Below, in pieces: positions 50,047 to 62,900 of a DNA stretch of 64,000 nt. The stretch is from Piezodorus guildinii. Taxonomy: Eukaryota; Arthropoda; Insecta; Hemiptera; Pentatomidae. Each line of letters begins with the position of its first letter. The stretch's first letter is position 1. The notes under the pieces are model-generated. The model did not search any database and was not told where the DNA came from. It saw only the letters and a list, made by a program, of their open reading frames with translations. The DNA is taken from assembly GCA_023052935.1 (NCBI GenBank), contig CM041292.1, positions 142,937,143-143,001,142 of the forward strand, written 5' to 3'. The position numbers and the translations under genes were made by a program.

Positions 50047-51443
50047 CATCTTTATCTTTCTGCTTTCTTCTGTTTCTTCATCTCTATTTTATTATCTTTC
50101 TTTCTTTTTATATTTATTTTTTCTCTTTTATATGATTAACTTTTTTTCCCTCCTCTTTCTTAATCTTTTCTTTTTATATACCACCGTACCTTTTCATATT
50201 TTATGCTGATTATTCTGCCTTTTTAAATTATCTATCTCTTCATTAGTGTCTCTAACTTCTTTTCCTCTCAGTTTAACATCTTGCTTTCATTTTTTAATTT
50301 CACTCCCTCTTTTTTCTTTCTCTACTTAACATGATTTACTTTTCCTATTAATTTTTTTTTTTTTTTGTATTTGATTAACTTTTCACATATTCTGTCTCTT
50401 TTAATTTTTAATATTCTCTCTTTTTCCTTTACCAGACTTTCACCATACCTCCTTCCCTCTTTATTTTATAAAGAGTAAAAAAAATAAGAGAAATAAAATA
50501 TTTCTTATACACAGCATACTTCTTGAATCATCCTTCTCTTTATCTCTTCATTTACCTGCTTTATTCTTTTTTTCATATATTTTATTCTTATATTCTTCAT
50601 TTTCTTTCTTTTTTTCTTCTATCAATCTCCACCCCTGATTATTTTATTTTATTCATTTCACTCTCGCTTTTTCTTTTTCTGCTTAACATGGTTTACTTTA
50701 CCTTTATTATTTTGCTTTGTCATATTTTTCCATCCCATATTCTGTCCTATTATTTTGGTCTTACCTATCAATTTCTTCTGAATTCCTCTTTCACAATCTC
50801 TTTCTTTCTTTCTTTTTTCTGTAACTGTACTATTTTGCTATTTTTCACCAGATACCAAAATCTTTTATGTTTCTCTTCCCTATTTAATTTCTCCCTCTTT
50901 TTTTTCCTTTTTTCATTACTCTTTTTACATCTGGATTCATAATCTAATCCTTTTCATCTAATAATCTAATTTTTCTTTCTTCTTATCACAATATCTTTTT
51001 TATTTATCTACCTAATAAGATTTATTGACCCTTATTATATTACAAGGCTATACATTTTTTTCCTCAGTCACAATAATCTTTTTACTCTGCTTATTCAAAT
51101 TACTATTCTACTGCTTTCAATTTCTATTTTTCTATTTTCTGTAAGATATTCTTTTTAAATGTCTGTCATTAATATTTTTTACCATTTACTTTTCTCTCAT
51201 ATTTTTTTTTTTTTATTATTATTATATTCTTCTCATGATGCCTAATTCTTGATGAAACTATATTTTTACTCAGGTTATTTTGTTTCTTTACATCTAACTT
51301 TTTTTCATCATTATATCATTCTTTTTTCTCTTATCTTACTTCAATTCTTCTTCTTTTTGTCTCTTAATCTTTCGTTTTCCTGTTTACAAGTTATTTTATT
51401 TTCCCCATAACAATATTTTCTTCTATCTTTTTTTGCAATTTAG

Positions 51444-51712
51444 GGAATGGTGTGGTCTAGTGAGTAGTGAACTAGTCTACTGTTCTGCGGGTTCTGAGTT
51501 AGAATCCTGGCTGAGGCAGAAATATTTATTCTAGTATTTCAGCCTTGGAGCGACCTTAGGGTAAGGAGACCATCCTGGGGCACACTCAGCATCTATAAAG
51601 TGGGGACCCAAAAATTGGGGAGGGGAACCTGGGGGCTGAGCATGATCAAGGCCTAATAACCTCCCTTACATGGTCGTTGGCCTAATAACTCCTTTCACCG
51701 GTTTTAGTGGTA
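51444..51712 (+). mobile_element. tRNA-derived SINE, near full length, inside the pyrimidine tract
   Basis: This is the only sizeable non-pyrimidine sequence in the tract. Box A-like 'TGGTCTAGTGAG' is at 51453-51464 and box B-like 'GAGTTAGAATCC' at 51496-51507, the spacing of an internal RNA polymerase III promoter. The body follows with 'ATTTATTCTAGTATTTCAGC', 'GGAGCGACCTTAGGG', 'CATCCTGGGGCACACTC' and 'CTATAAAGTGGGGACCC', ending 'AGTGGTAATTTTTTC'. Related, less complete copies are at 14540, 20225 and 25270 (reverse). The head is tRNA-like but cannot form a complete cloverleaf. The T-rich end merges with the tract, so the tail length and any target duplication cannot be judged. Confidence 0.75.
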
Positions 51713-53330
51713 ATTTTTTCTTTTCTTCACAATTTATTTTTTCCTCCTTATGTCATTACTTTACATGTATCTTATGTTAGTCATTATAAACTTTCACTCA
51801 ATTTTATATTTTCAATTTCACTCTCTTCTCTTCCTCTTCTATTTTTATTATTATTTTTTTTTTTTTTTTTAACTTTCATAGTTCTGTTTCTTCTTCATTT
51901 CATCAGTCTACAATGATTTCCTATTTTTGTTTCTCTTTCTTCATTTTACTTATTTCTTATATTACTATCTTTTTTTTAGCCTATTCTTCACACTGTCATC
52001 CGAATTTGACTAATCGGTTGTCCCTCTAATTTTTCTCTTCTAAAAAATAATTCTCTATGCCATTCTCTATTTCTTTCTTCTATTGTATTGTTTGTTATTA
52101 TTTCTCTCAACATCAATTTTTCTGCTTCTTTATTTACAATTTTTTTTTGTCCTATTTCTATTTTATCTGTTTTGTCTTTATATGATGCTCTATTGCTCTC
52201 ATTTTACATTTTATCCCCTCTAAGATTTTCATTTTTCTATCAATTTTTTTTTTTTTTTAATTTTGAAGATCTTTAGAATTTTTTTTTTTACAAATAGTCT
52301 TCTAGTTTTTTTTATCATGTTTATTCTTTACTGCTATTTATTTTTCTTTATTGCTATTCTTTCTGTTGTTTCTTTTCTTTTTTTATTTTAGAGGAAAAGG
52401 GAAAAGGAGAGAGTTTCTTCTATTACATACTATTTAATCACATTCTTTATATTTTTCTGTTCACTGTCAATCCATATTTGTCTGTATTCTTCTTTTGATA
52501 CTTCAGATTATAATCTTTTGATCTTCAGTCACTTCTTTTAATTTTTATTTTTTATTACTTCTTCTGTCTATCACTTTTCACCCTTCTTTCATTTTCCTTT
52601 CAATTCTCAAGATTTCTCTTGAGGAATTATTTATTTATTTTTACAATCTGTTTTTTTTTTTTTTTTTTTTTTTTTTTTCCTGCAGTTCCTACTGCTTGGT
52701 CAGATTCTCTAATAAATTTTTATTTAGTAATTTCTTTATGTTTTTTGTATTATACCTTATCATTCTTATCTTTCTATTCTTGTTCTTTTCTTATTTTTAC
52801 TGCCTATTTCTGTTTTTCTGACATTCTCTATATCATATTCTTTGGTTTCATTCTTCCAATGATTTTTATTTTTCTCATTTTGTCTGTCTACTATTCCTTC
52901 TTTCTTTTCTAGTTTTTCCTTCCTTTCTTTTCTGTATTATATCCTTGCTTTCCAGGTTTGTAAATGATTATTATTTCTCTCTTATAATTTTCTTCTTTTT
53001 ATTTATTTTTTTTTCCCTTCTTCCCTCTATCCCAATTTTTCCTTTTTTTTTCCTCTTTCCAATTCTCATGTTGTAAATTATCAATTAATTTCTTTTTTAT
53101 TTTATACAATCTACCTTTCTCTCTTTCTTTGCACACCTATCTTATCTTTGTCCTTTTAAACTCATTCTTCTCTTTTTCTGCTTGATTTAACTCTCTTTGT
53201 CCCTCTCTCCAATTCATTCCTTTCTGGTATTTCTTATTTCTTCTGTTTCTTTTTTATCCATTTTTCTTCTCTGTTTCTCTAAACTTTTATCTCATGGTTC
53301 TTTTTCTATTATTATTATTATTTTTTCAGA

Positions 53331-55165
53331 AACTGTTAACTTCTTCATTTGTAGTAGCTACATACTTTATATTTATGTATTATTTTTTTCTTTCTTTTTC
53401 TATTTCAAAATAGACCTACATAAGTTTGGTTATTTTAAAGAAATAAAAGTTCAATCAAATCCTAAAGTAGAGGAAAATGCTTAACAATTTATTAGATTAT
53501 TGGTGGATTAATGACAATTGGATTTTTCTGTTAAAATACATTTTTAAAAATAAAGCAGGAAAAAGTGCTTTTACTAATTTAGACTGATGTCAGTAATCTA
53601 GATTTTTTTCATCTGGCTGTACATTGTATGCTTTCTAATATCATATCCTTGGCTTTATGATGACGTTTACTTTCCTTCCTGTTACATATTTTCAATTTTT
53701 TAATATTCATTATATATATGAGAAATTGTATGATAATTGTTCCTCTAAGTCTTATTTAGTAATGTCTCTGTTGTTTGTAGTAATCATGTCCTCTTTTACA
53801 AAGTCATAGTTTCATATATTCTTATTACAACTTGTTCCAATCATTATTAGTTTATAATTGACTAAGATTTACTAAAACACTCACCCACTCATATGCACAC
53901 ACTACTCTGCCCTTCAGCTACAAATAAATTGTATTTGAGAAATATATTAACATTTACAAACCATACTTTATGAAATGTGTAAGGTATCGTGCATGTTCAG
54001 TAATCCATTTTTATTTATTTGGAGATTATCTCTCTTTTTGTCACATCCTTTCTGGAATAATACTTTCTCATTATCACATACTTATAAAAGTTAATGTATT
54101 TTTATTTTTTTTTAACATTTAATTTTACTTTTATGATATGTATTTCCTGAATCCTTTATAACCACCTTCTTCTCTAATATTAACAAAATATTTAAATTGC
54201 TAGCATATTTTCAGATAGAATAACAATATAAATCAATAAAATAAGTATGGCTATGCACAAAATAATTGACCAATTATTTAGAAATATTGTATGTCTTTGC
54301 ATGTACTAATAATAAATTTGACTGCATAAAATAATTCATTTTTATAATGCATGCAATATATCATCCCTCAAGATCAAAACAGAATTTACTCATATTGATA
54401 TTTGACTCAATCTCTTGGACTTGGTGATAGAAATTGTATAAACAAAAATCCATCGACATATTGATACCTAAAGTATTAAAGATTTTGTTCTTATGTTGTA
54501 CCAAACTTCATTTGTAAAATCTAATATAATCATCAATTAAAAATTTCAATATTTATGTTGATTCTGTTTGATCTAAATGTGCGACACAATATGAAATGAT
54601 TTTCATAATTGATGAAGGCATGATACCATGAGTGAATATAATTTATTTTTTTTTTTTTTTTCTAAAAATATATTTCTACATTTGCATTTTTGCTTCATGA
54701 ATCAGTTAATTTTAATGTATCTTTAAATTTCTTCTTTTTTTTTTTTTCTCTAAAAGACAATTTTATTTGTTTACTTCTGTATAAACTTAATATTATAGTC
54801 ATATTACTTACACTCAATCAACATCTCTATTTTATGGTTTAACTTCTACTAATGATTAATCTTAGATCTTTAAAACACGTTAAATAAATGCAGTATAATT
54901 TAAAACTTAATGAAATTTAATGCAAGTTGCTAGTGCATGTAATATATTTTGTTTACACTATTTTTCCTAAATACTGTACACCTGATGTAGTTAATGCTGC
55001 ATATATATTTCAGCTAGTAGAAATCAACTGTGGTAGTTATGGAATAAAATCATTTAGACAACCTTCCTGTGTGCATCTAGTCACCCCTACGGGCCACTAC
55101 AATATTTAATTCTCTGACGCCTCTCTGACTGTAATGCTTTCGCTTCGCCAGAACTACCTTTTTTC

Positions 55166-55196
<31 letters not shown>

Positions 55197-55833
55197 TTTT
55201 TTGTTTAAAATTATTCTTTTCTCATTAAACCTATTTCATTTCAAGGCTCTAATTTTCTTTCCAGCCTTGCATGACATAAGGATAGCATGCCCATGGGCAT
55301 TTTAAAACATACCCACTGCTAATTGTAGAAGGCACTTGTTTATAGATGTACTTTTTATGTCTGCCTTAAATTTGTGTGTCTGTAGTATATTCTTTTCTAA
55401 CCAATAACAATAATAGTTTTTATACTATTTGATTAAAGTAAAATAAACCAGGGAATGGTACTTATTTCTTCTTTCTTGATGTTACTTGTTTTGTTTTATT
55501 TCTGTTTGATGGTGAAGGAAAAATATCAGAACATTACCTAAATCTAGCATGTACATGTGATTTTGATTAGTACATAGTGTGATCTCTTAAATAACAATTT
55601 TGTACTTTTTCTTTTCTTTTTTTTTTTTTTTTTTTTTTTTTTTTGTAAATATGATTAAGGGTGTAGAAATAAAACTATTCCAATCTCATAATTTCCTTAT
55701 TTCTATAGTTTACAGTGCAATATATTCTACATTGATTTTATAATGATGCTATTTTAAAATGAAATATTTGTATTATAAGTTTTTATTATATTAATGTGTG
55801 TGTGGGTATATGTATATGTGTATATATATATAT

Positions 55834-55876
<43 letters not shown>

Positions 55877-56488
55877 ATATATATATATTTATAGATATAT
55901 ATTGTAATTTAGTTTTAATTGTTATAGAAAGACTAGTTATAAAACAAAAATGTGATGGTACTTTAATAATTGTTACTTATTGTGTTCTGTAAATTAAATG
56001 TATTCATAATATATATTTATACTGCTTATGTTTAATGTCAAGGTTTCATAATTTAGCTTGTTATTTTTAAAATGGAATTATTTTTATGCATTGTATTGAT
56101 AATATTAATAGATATAATATGTTTCTGACAAACTTGTTAAAAAACACCTCCCTTTCTTTTTGTCAAACCTAGTATGTTTAAATAAAATAAAATGTTGTGA
56201 AGTGATTATCCATCATAGTTTTCATACATATAAGAGTTTTAGTTCCTTCAATTAAATTTTTAGATAAACATATTTTTAAATGAATAAAATTTTGGAAACT
56301 TTTTACTGTTCCTTTCCACCAGTCTTTTAATTCCTTCTCCTTTTCCATGTAATATTGAAAAACACATTAGTAGACCACAATTTGGGTATGGATATCTGTG
56401 TTAATTGATTGTGTATGTGTCTACATAACTTATTCACAACTTAAAAATTGTATTTTATCATATTACATTTATGTTTTAATTATTATTA
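53331..56488. other. AT-rich intergenic DNA, no gene supported
   Basis: The stretch holds T runs at 55160-55201 and 55618-55644 and (TA)n at 55819-55890, with no recognisable coding region. A slightly GC-richer patch at 55060-55150 was not identified. Confidence 0.45.
55819..55890. repeat. (TA)n microsatellite, interrupted
   Basis: TA dinucleotides with two TTATAA-type breaks. Confidence 0.95.
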
Positions 56489-57715
56489 TTTTTTTTTACA
56501 TCTTCAAGTAGGCTTGTTCTGCACTATCCATTATCCTGTTAATAATTGCCAAAGTGGTAAAACTGTACCCTAGATATTTCTTCACAACTGCAATTATCAC
56601 ATGATAGGCAGTTTCACTTTCCTTCTTGCAGAATCTACAGATCAGTGTGGCTATATACAGTGTCCTGTGTTTACCCTTGTCACCCTCCTCAGGATTACCC
56701 TGTCCATTGAGAGAAGAGTTTGAGTTATCTTTGGCCCTTCTAAGATCAACTTTGAATGGTGGTGCTTCTCAGTATCCCTTCAGTAGAGAGCTTGGTTTTA
56801 TTGCAAGTAGGCGACTTGATAAGACCTTTGGACAAACAGGCTGAGGTGTAGATGGTATCTGAGCAGAATCCTTCCTTCAGGTCTCTCATTCCCTTGAGTA
56901 CCTGAGTGAACCGGCACCCACTATATTCTAACTTTATTCTGCAGGGACAGGATGTTAAGATTTTTCTTGCACTTCCCTTCTAATTTAGGTCAAGTCCTGA
57001 AGCTACTTAATTACCTAGTAATTCCTATATAGTAAAGTGTGTTCATATATTTCTTGAAGATCATAGCACTTAATATTCATCAATCCTTCTGAAAACATTT
57101 ACATGTACCTGGTAACCCAGAGATTTAGATTTTTTTTCTAACTTGAAGAAACTGTAGACTGCACTACGTGTTTCAGTTTCTACTACTATGTGTAATGCAT
57201 TGGTTTAGCAGAACTTCCATTGCAGCTGTCAGAATAGTATTCATATCTCTGGTTATCATAAGGTATGCTGTTCTTAGCAATTTACCAAACAGCAATCTAG
57301 TTTTGCATGTCATTGCCTTATGGCACCACATAAGACCATATGCCTTATTGCTGTCAAGTATATCCAAGAGGACTGCCTTAGGCACTAGGTGTTTCCGACA
57401 GCCTCTTTACACGCATATTGGCACTCAAGTGCCTTGGTGCAAGGTTTATCAATGTGGCTGTTACATTTAAATTTACTATCAAGGGCTATTGTACCAATTA
57501 TTTAGTTACACGTGTTTGAATTTACTACAGATATTGATCTCAACCTAACCAAGGTTGGGTGGTCTAATTTCTATGTTCTTTCTGTTATTGAAGGCAGAAA
57601 AGTTAACCTTCTGAAGATTGACACCAATACCATTGGTCTGACACCAGTATTGACTTCGCATATTTGTCTTTAACTAGCACAGCGATATCATCAGCATATC
57701 TCTGTTCATAGAAAC
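56489..57715 (-). pseudogene. R1-clade LINE pol, 3' half relic
   Basis: The - strand translation starts at the catalytic 'YADDIAVLVKD' motif (about 57698-57666). It continues through the thumb-like region ('MWCHKAMTCKTRLLFGKLLR', 'LMITRDMNTI' and 'TAAMEVLLNQ', about 57315-57190) and ends in a degraded C-terminal zinc-knuckle-like region ('LICRFCKKESETAYH', about 56650-56600). It closes in a short poly(A), seen as T at 56490-56497. These landmarks match the reverse transcriptase and C-terminal region of R1/TRAS-type non-LTR retrotransposons, which copy their RNA at a nicked target. The copy is 5'-truncated just before the YADD box and broken by several stops and frameshifts. Confidence 0.75.
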
Positions 57716-57950
57716 CTGCAGTTATTACTTAACATTTGTATGTGTGTGTGTATGTATATATATACACATATTTAAATTATTTATCAACTATTTCAAAACC
57801 AATAATATAAAACATTTTTGGTATTTGTAAAATGATGTTTTTATGTTAGTTAATCCATTAATGAAATACAAAGTTAAATTTTAGTGAAGCATATACTATT
57901 ATTTACTACTATTGCCAATAAATAAAAGCTGAACAAATTGATTTGCCCAG

Positions 57951-58575
57951 TTTTTTTTTTTTTTACATCAGGCAGGAGTGCACCCAAGCTTTTCTGGCAT
58001 AGATTAAAATGCAATTATAAATTTACTTACTGGCTGTTTGTTCCTACATGGGATACCGCTTCAGGTCAGAGCCGAGCTCTACACGTCTCTATCTTCCCTG
58101 CCTCCGGTGGACCTCGGCCGGCCGTCTCTTCTCGGACTCCATCCATCCACGTGGTTCTGGGTCGTCTTCCCCTACGCTTTCCAGGCGGCTGCCAGTCCAG
58201 GACTCTGTTCGGCTAATGCTCTTCTAGCATTCTCCTGCAGTGTCCATACCACCTCAACCGCCGTTTTCCGATCCTTTCAGAGACTGAGTCTTCTACACCC
58301 ATTTGTTGCCTCGCTACTTCATTTCGGACTCTGTCCATTCTCGTTAACTGGAGACATTTCCAAAAATCCATTTCTGCAGTCCAAACTTTGGCGTATAAGC
58401 TCTGTTGTTCGAACAGCCCCGATCTTGTTGGGAAAGGTTAATTCCCATCTCCTTCGCCGTTTCCAGTCTTCCGGGTTAATTGGCCCTTCTCGGCCTACAC
58501 TGCCCACATTCATAAATTTTTACTTCTTTTTCGCCGCAGCCATTACAAAAGATTCGTCGAGGCTCCTTAAAATCG
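57951..58575 (-). pseudogene. LINE pol C-terminal tail with poly(A)
   Basis: Read on the - strand: 'FPNKIGAVRTTELI'-type sequence, 'EMDFWKCLQLTRMDRVRNEV' (about 58377-58318), 'RRLRWY'-like and 'GKRRGRRPR' words in shifted frames, then 'WMDG' (about 58150-58140). A 3' untranslated stretch ends in A14 (T at 57951-57964). This is the conserved post-RT tail of a non-LTR element, different in sequence from the 16.5-kb copy. It has frameshifts and is 5'-truncated near 58575. A 185-codon frame on the opposite strand is only its shadow; the high GC content of the region comes from the element. Confidence 0.7.
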
Positions 58576-58770
58576 CAGTAACAGTGACCTTGTGATAATA
58601 TAATGTGTTAATTATTATAATCTATTCATTAGCCCAAAATTTGTTACAATAACCTGTTCTAATGTGTAAAAGTGTTCTTCTTTATGTAAGTATTACTTAT
58701 TATGAATAAATTCTAATTTTCAAATCTAATGGTTTTCATTACAATTTATTCATCTAAATTTATTAAAATC

Positions 58771-59545
58771 ATGTACCGCTCCCTGAAACCAGACAAATTT
58801 GATGTTGATCCTTACTCGCCAGCGGCTATCCAGAAATGAAAGTATTGGTTGAAAACTTTACAAGTTCATTCGATAAAATCGGCGATGTTGGTAAGTTAAG
58901 ACTTCTTATTAACCATGTATCCCCCCTCATGCCAGCCCATACGATGTTTATCAAATATACAAATAAACTTAAACAGGTGTAAATAAAATTATTAAGTTAA
59001 AAGAAAAATTCATGTACCCCCACCAGTGTTCCAAATCAGCTCAGAATCAAAACATTTTCGGCAGCAATCGATTTATTAAAATCGATAAGTATTAAACCGA
59101 CCAACAAGGTTTTCGCAAGACATAAGCTAACCTATAGGAAACAAGCTCTGGAAGAATCTATCGAAGAATATCATTAGGCCTTTGCAGATATTAAGTAAGA
59201 ATTTTTAATTTAAATCTGTTGATGCTAAAACTCACAGAAAAGCATATATCCGCGATTAGAGGAATAAATTCTAATCACATTCGGCTGAGGTTACTGAAAT
59301 TCAATTCGTTGTCTCTTGTTGAAGCTGTGAAAAAAGCCCGAGCTTTGGAGTCGGCCAAAAACCAATTAGAATCTTATACATTTTCCCAGGCTAACCTTTA
59401 TTCAACTATCTCTGTCTCAAAAGATGGAGAATTATGTAGGAAATCGTCGAATTTAGCTGCCACGAGAAGTAGTAATAATAAATGCTACTTTTGTGGCCTA
59501 TCAAGAGACAGGTCTCGTCAAAATTATTATGTGATAAATTATTAA
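58771..59545 (+). pseudogene. Gypsy-like LTR retrotransposon gag relic
   Basis: From the ATG at 58771 the translation reads 'MYRSLKPDKFDVDPYSPAAI', the usual start of a Gypsy-type gag found in many arthropods. It continues in shifted frames with 'KLRLLINHVSP' (about 58895-58925) and 'IKPTNKVFARH' (about 59092-59124), then an open stretch 59219-59545 ending in a CX2C start of a zinc knuckle whose later ligands are lost. Gag forms the particle that packages element RNA. There is a stop in place of a Trp codon near 58838 and at least two frameshifts. No LTR, primer-binding site or pol was found nearby. Confidence 0.7.
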
Positions 59546-59737
59546 TGAATCACTCGCATGTTTAAATTACATTTTTTTGAAAAGAAACATATTGTTAATG
59601 TTATAAAAAAGTTAATTGGTTGGAAAAAAAACAGCATTTCATAAAGTTAATATAATAAATAACTTTGAACTACAAGTTTCAATTGGTTATGGGCCTAGCC
59701 CTGATATAAGAATTGTTCTGAAGAAGATTCTTACATA

Positions 59738-60330
59738 ATGGAAACAACAGTTGTTCAAATTGGATGCCTTGAAGGAAAGTCATATTGGCTAACATGGAGG
59801 TACAATATGTTAATTTGCCGAAGGTCAATCCCAGGAGGTCTGAATGTAAAAGAAGGGAAAACTGAGCTGGTTTCTTCATCAGGAGAAGTTTGGCTCGAAC
59901 TCCATAGTATATTTGACAGCTTAACCGAAGACAAGGCATACAAGCTTTGCACGGAATTTTTCGAATGTAAGAAATTACAGAATGATGATATGCCTACCCA
60001 TATTTGTAAACTTCTAAATTTATGGCAGGAACTAAATCAAGAAATTAATGTTAGGGATCATCCTAATCTAGAACTTCTTGGAATATTTTTAATTTGCAAA
60101 ATATTAGGAACTTTACCAGATTCTTTTCTTTCATTTCGCTCATGCTGGATGCTAAGGTGCAAAAGTGAGAGGTCAATTGATAACCTTACCACACAAATCT
60201 GTGCCTATGAAAGATCGTTGCTTGGTTCTCAGAAAACAAAACAAAAGAAGAAGCATTGGTATCTATTATATATAATCGATATGATTGCATTGTTGGCATA
60301 TTTTCTCTCTCAAAACACACAACAGTGCTC
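59738..60330 (+). pseudogene. Copia-like gag relic (UBN2/DUF4219 type)
   Basis: The open frame of about 195 codons carries an N-terminal 'LEGKSYWLTWRYNM' (L.G.NY..W signature), a central 'KLQNDDMPTHICKLLNLWQE' (M..H+ region), and 'ILGTLPDSFLSFRSCW' plus 'ERSIDNLTTQICAYERSLLG' (LP.S+..F...W, L...L..EE), in the order found in Copia gag proteins. No protease, integrase or RT follows; after about 60330 the sequence switches to a LINE. The frame itself continues into the LINE and the Helitron microsatellite to 60739, so its apparent 333-residue length is accidental. An old fragment with no visible LTRs. Confidence 0.7.
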
Positions 60331-60349
60331 ATACGATGCTAATTTATCA

Positions 60350-60615
60350 AATAAAATGAATGAAAATGATAAGCTAAATAAAACACTAAAAAAACAACCA
60401 TTCAATAGCAAACTAAAAGAGTATTATACAAAGTATAGGAATAACTTAAAAAGTGTCATTAGGAAAGCTAGAGAAAATTATTACAGCGAAATAATTATGG
60501 AAACTGCTCATTACCCAGTAAAATTTTGGCTAGTTATCAATCAACTATCGGGTAGACCAGCAAAAAAATCAATTTCCTATGTGACTTTACAGATAATTCG
60601 GGAGATGAAAATAAA
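60350..60615 (+). pseudogene. Jockey/CR1-type LINE ORF2, part 1 (endonuclease-RT linker)
   Basis: The region reads 'LKEYYTKYRNNLKSVIRKAR', 'ENYYSEI' and 'KFWLVINQLSGRPAKKSIS', the conserved linker between endonuclease and reverse transcriptase in Jockey/CR1-type LINEs. A frameshift follows near 60575. The frame then reads 'DNSGDENK' up to 60615, where the Helitron begins. The endonuclease domain expected upstream is absent, so the copy is truncated against the Copia relic. Confidence 0.8.
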
Positions 60616-60704
<89 letters not shown>

Positions 60705-61214
60705 TTCGTGTCACAATTTTTGTTCGCGATAAACTCTGAAATTACTGAACCGACTTTGATAACTTCGTACGTATCAAAAGTATATGATAGGATAGTTTTT
60801 ATTACTATTCTAAATGGTTGAAAAGTATATTTTTCTAAAACGTAAAACAAAATTAGTTTAACTGTGGCAACACTGGTTCCCAGTAACCTAACCATTCACA
60901 CATGTAATTTAAATATAAGTTTGTGTTGATAGTTTCTACGTTAGCGTTCTGATTTATAAAATACAGATTCACTCCATAGTTTCCAGTTATAATAAAATAC
61001 ATATTAGTTGGCGAAGAGGATGGGACAAATATTCATTCACTCCGTTGTTTCCAGTTATAATAAACATAATAATACTGTTCAATTATTTTTAGTTTTTAAG
61101 AATAATTCAAAGTGATAATTTTCCGTTAAAAAAAAAAAACAAAAACATAAAAGAGCTTATTTCTGGATCCTAAAAAAACACGTTTTTTTCTTAAGAAAGG
61201 CTTCATCCACAATT

Positions 61215-61598
61215 GAGAGGTTGATTTCCAAAAGGTACTAAAGGACATTTTTTACGAAATTGATATTTTTACATATTTATAATCTCCTCATTTAGTTTTA
61301 TCTAAATCTTAAATTTGGTTGTATCTATTGAACATTCATGTCCTTTAATAATGCGATTTAGAAATGCTATTAATTTAAAAAAAATACTAATTACACATTT
61401 AGTTTCATTCCAAATCATACCAGAACATTTCATTTCATAACTTTAATATGGCTTTATTAATATAGTAAAGAAATAATTCTAGATTTTGATGCGAAATGAA
61501 TCAAATTAAATGGTTTAATAATATAATAATGAGAGATTTTGGCGCTTCCTGTTAAATTCCCCAGAATGGATATAGTACCTTTTGGAAATCAACGTCTC
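61215..61598 (-). mobile_element. 384-bp TIR element, copy B, nested in the Helitron
   Basis: The ends 'GAGAGGTTGATTTCCAAAAG' and (inverted) '...GGAAATCAACGTCTC' match copy A at 5349-5737 in opposite orientation, including interior words such as 'TACTAATTACACATTTAGTT'. AATT flanks both sides (61211-61214 and 61599-61602). There is no coding capacity. Confidence 0.8.
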
Positions 61599-61954
61599 AA
61601 TTAAAGAAAATACACATCTAACTTGCAAAGGAGTTATGGTGATATATGTGCAATGGATATCTTTAAAAGATAAAACGATATTATTGAATAATTTGGATGT
61701 GGCTACTTGGTACTGGTATGTCATTGTAACTTCTACTAGAGTAATTAAAATTGTTCTCTGACATGAAAAAATAATCTTTTATTTATCATACATAGAGTAG
61801 CTCATTGCTATTCAACCGTATTTCTTTTATATAACCTCATTCAACATAGTCACTTTCAACATCTTTCGTACTTTGTAGCAATTTTAATTTAAATTTGTTT
61901 TTATTAAATTGAATTCACCGAACCGCAAACCAAGATAATGAAGTGTAGTTTTAT

Positions 61955-62900
61955 TTCTTTTTTTACTTTCACTTACCTATATATGAAATATATAGTAAAG
62001 GAAAGTATAGCGATCGTGAAAATTTTCGAATTTCTGTTTTCGACGGAAATACACGTTCTAGGGTCTCATGAGTCCAAATTACCAGATCCCAAAAAAAGGT
62101 CTGTGTGTCCGTGTCCGTGTGTGTGTGGTAAGTCTAGCGCAAAAACGATAAGTCGTACGAAACTGAAATTTCATATTTATAACAACTATACACACGAGAT
62201 GTTAAAGCAACGTTTTTATCAAAATCGGCTAACCAGAAGAGCCACTTTATACCATGCCTTTTACGATTTTATCAAAACGGCTTTAACGATTTTAATTAAA
62301 CTCGCTATATTGATGTAAAATTTAATGAGCTTTATATTATGTAGGTTTCATTCTGATAGAAATAGTCTGAAATACCGATATTTTAAATTTCCTTCCTCTA
62401 AACTAACTTTAGTTTTGTACAATCCAAAAGATTAACCATATACACTTAATGACATAGATAAAGGACGGCTAAATATACATGTTGGACGAATTTTATGACC
62501 AACTAGAGGATAAAAGAGCAAAACTATTTTTAACGTAATTTTTGGTTTACTGATAAGAACAGTAATGTAGACGTATAATATACCGTTGGATTTTACAAGA
62601 GAAAGATTTTACAAAAAATATTATCTGATACACAAGGTTGTAAAAGGTAATATAAAGTGAGAAACGGGGAATAAACTTATAACTGATTAGAAATTGTATA
62701 TAGTTCTATTATTTAATCTAAATGATATGTTTCCAACGAAAATGAATACACATTCTATTAAAATCAACATAAAATATTTGTCAAAGTATATTTAATTTTT
62801 TTAAATTTTAACAGCCGATGTGAGTGAAAGCTGTGTGATGCCCGCATCAGATTTTTTGAATGTGTCTCCACATTAGAAACAAGACATTAATTGTTATATT
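61955..62900 (-). repeat. Dispersed repeat 'family R', copy 5, inside the Helitron
   Basis: This is the most complete copy, in reverse. It starts with 'CACTTACCTATATATGAA', the 'GAAATATATAG' palindrome and 'GATCGTGAAAATTTTCGAAT'. It then runs through 'CCTTTTACGATTTTATCA', 'TCGCTATATTGATGTAAAAT', 'ATACCGTTGGA' and 'TGATGCCCGCATCAG' to about 62855-62900. About 0.9 kb marks the probable full length. The 126-codon frame at 61938-62318 shows no domain. Confidence 0.75.

Noticed and set aside
57168..57470. 100-codon + strand frame
   Set aside because: Antisense to the R1-type LINE relic.
58038..58595. 185-codon + strand frame in GC-rich sequence
   Set aside because: It lies antisense to a LINE tail whose - strand motifs are recognisable; it is a shadow frame.
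60331..60739. C-terminal half of the 333-codon frame starting at 59738, as one protein
   Set aside because: It fuses by chance a Copia gag relic, a LINE linker and the Helitron's (CT)n(TA)n; the three parts belong to different elements.
61938..62318. 126-codon + strand frame inside the Helitron
   Set aside because: It lies over a family R copy whose other copies do not keep the frame; no domain.
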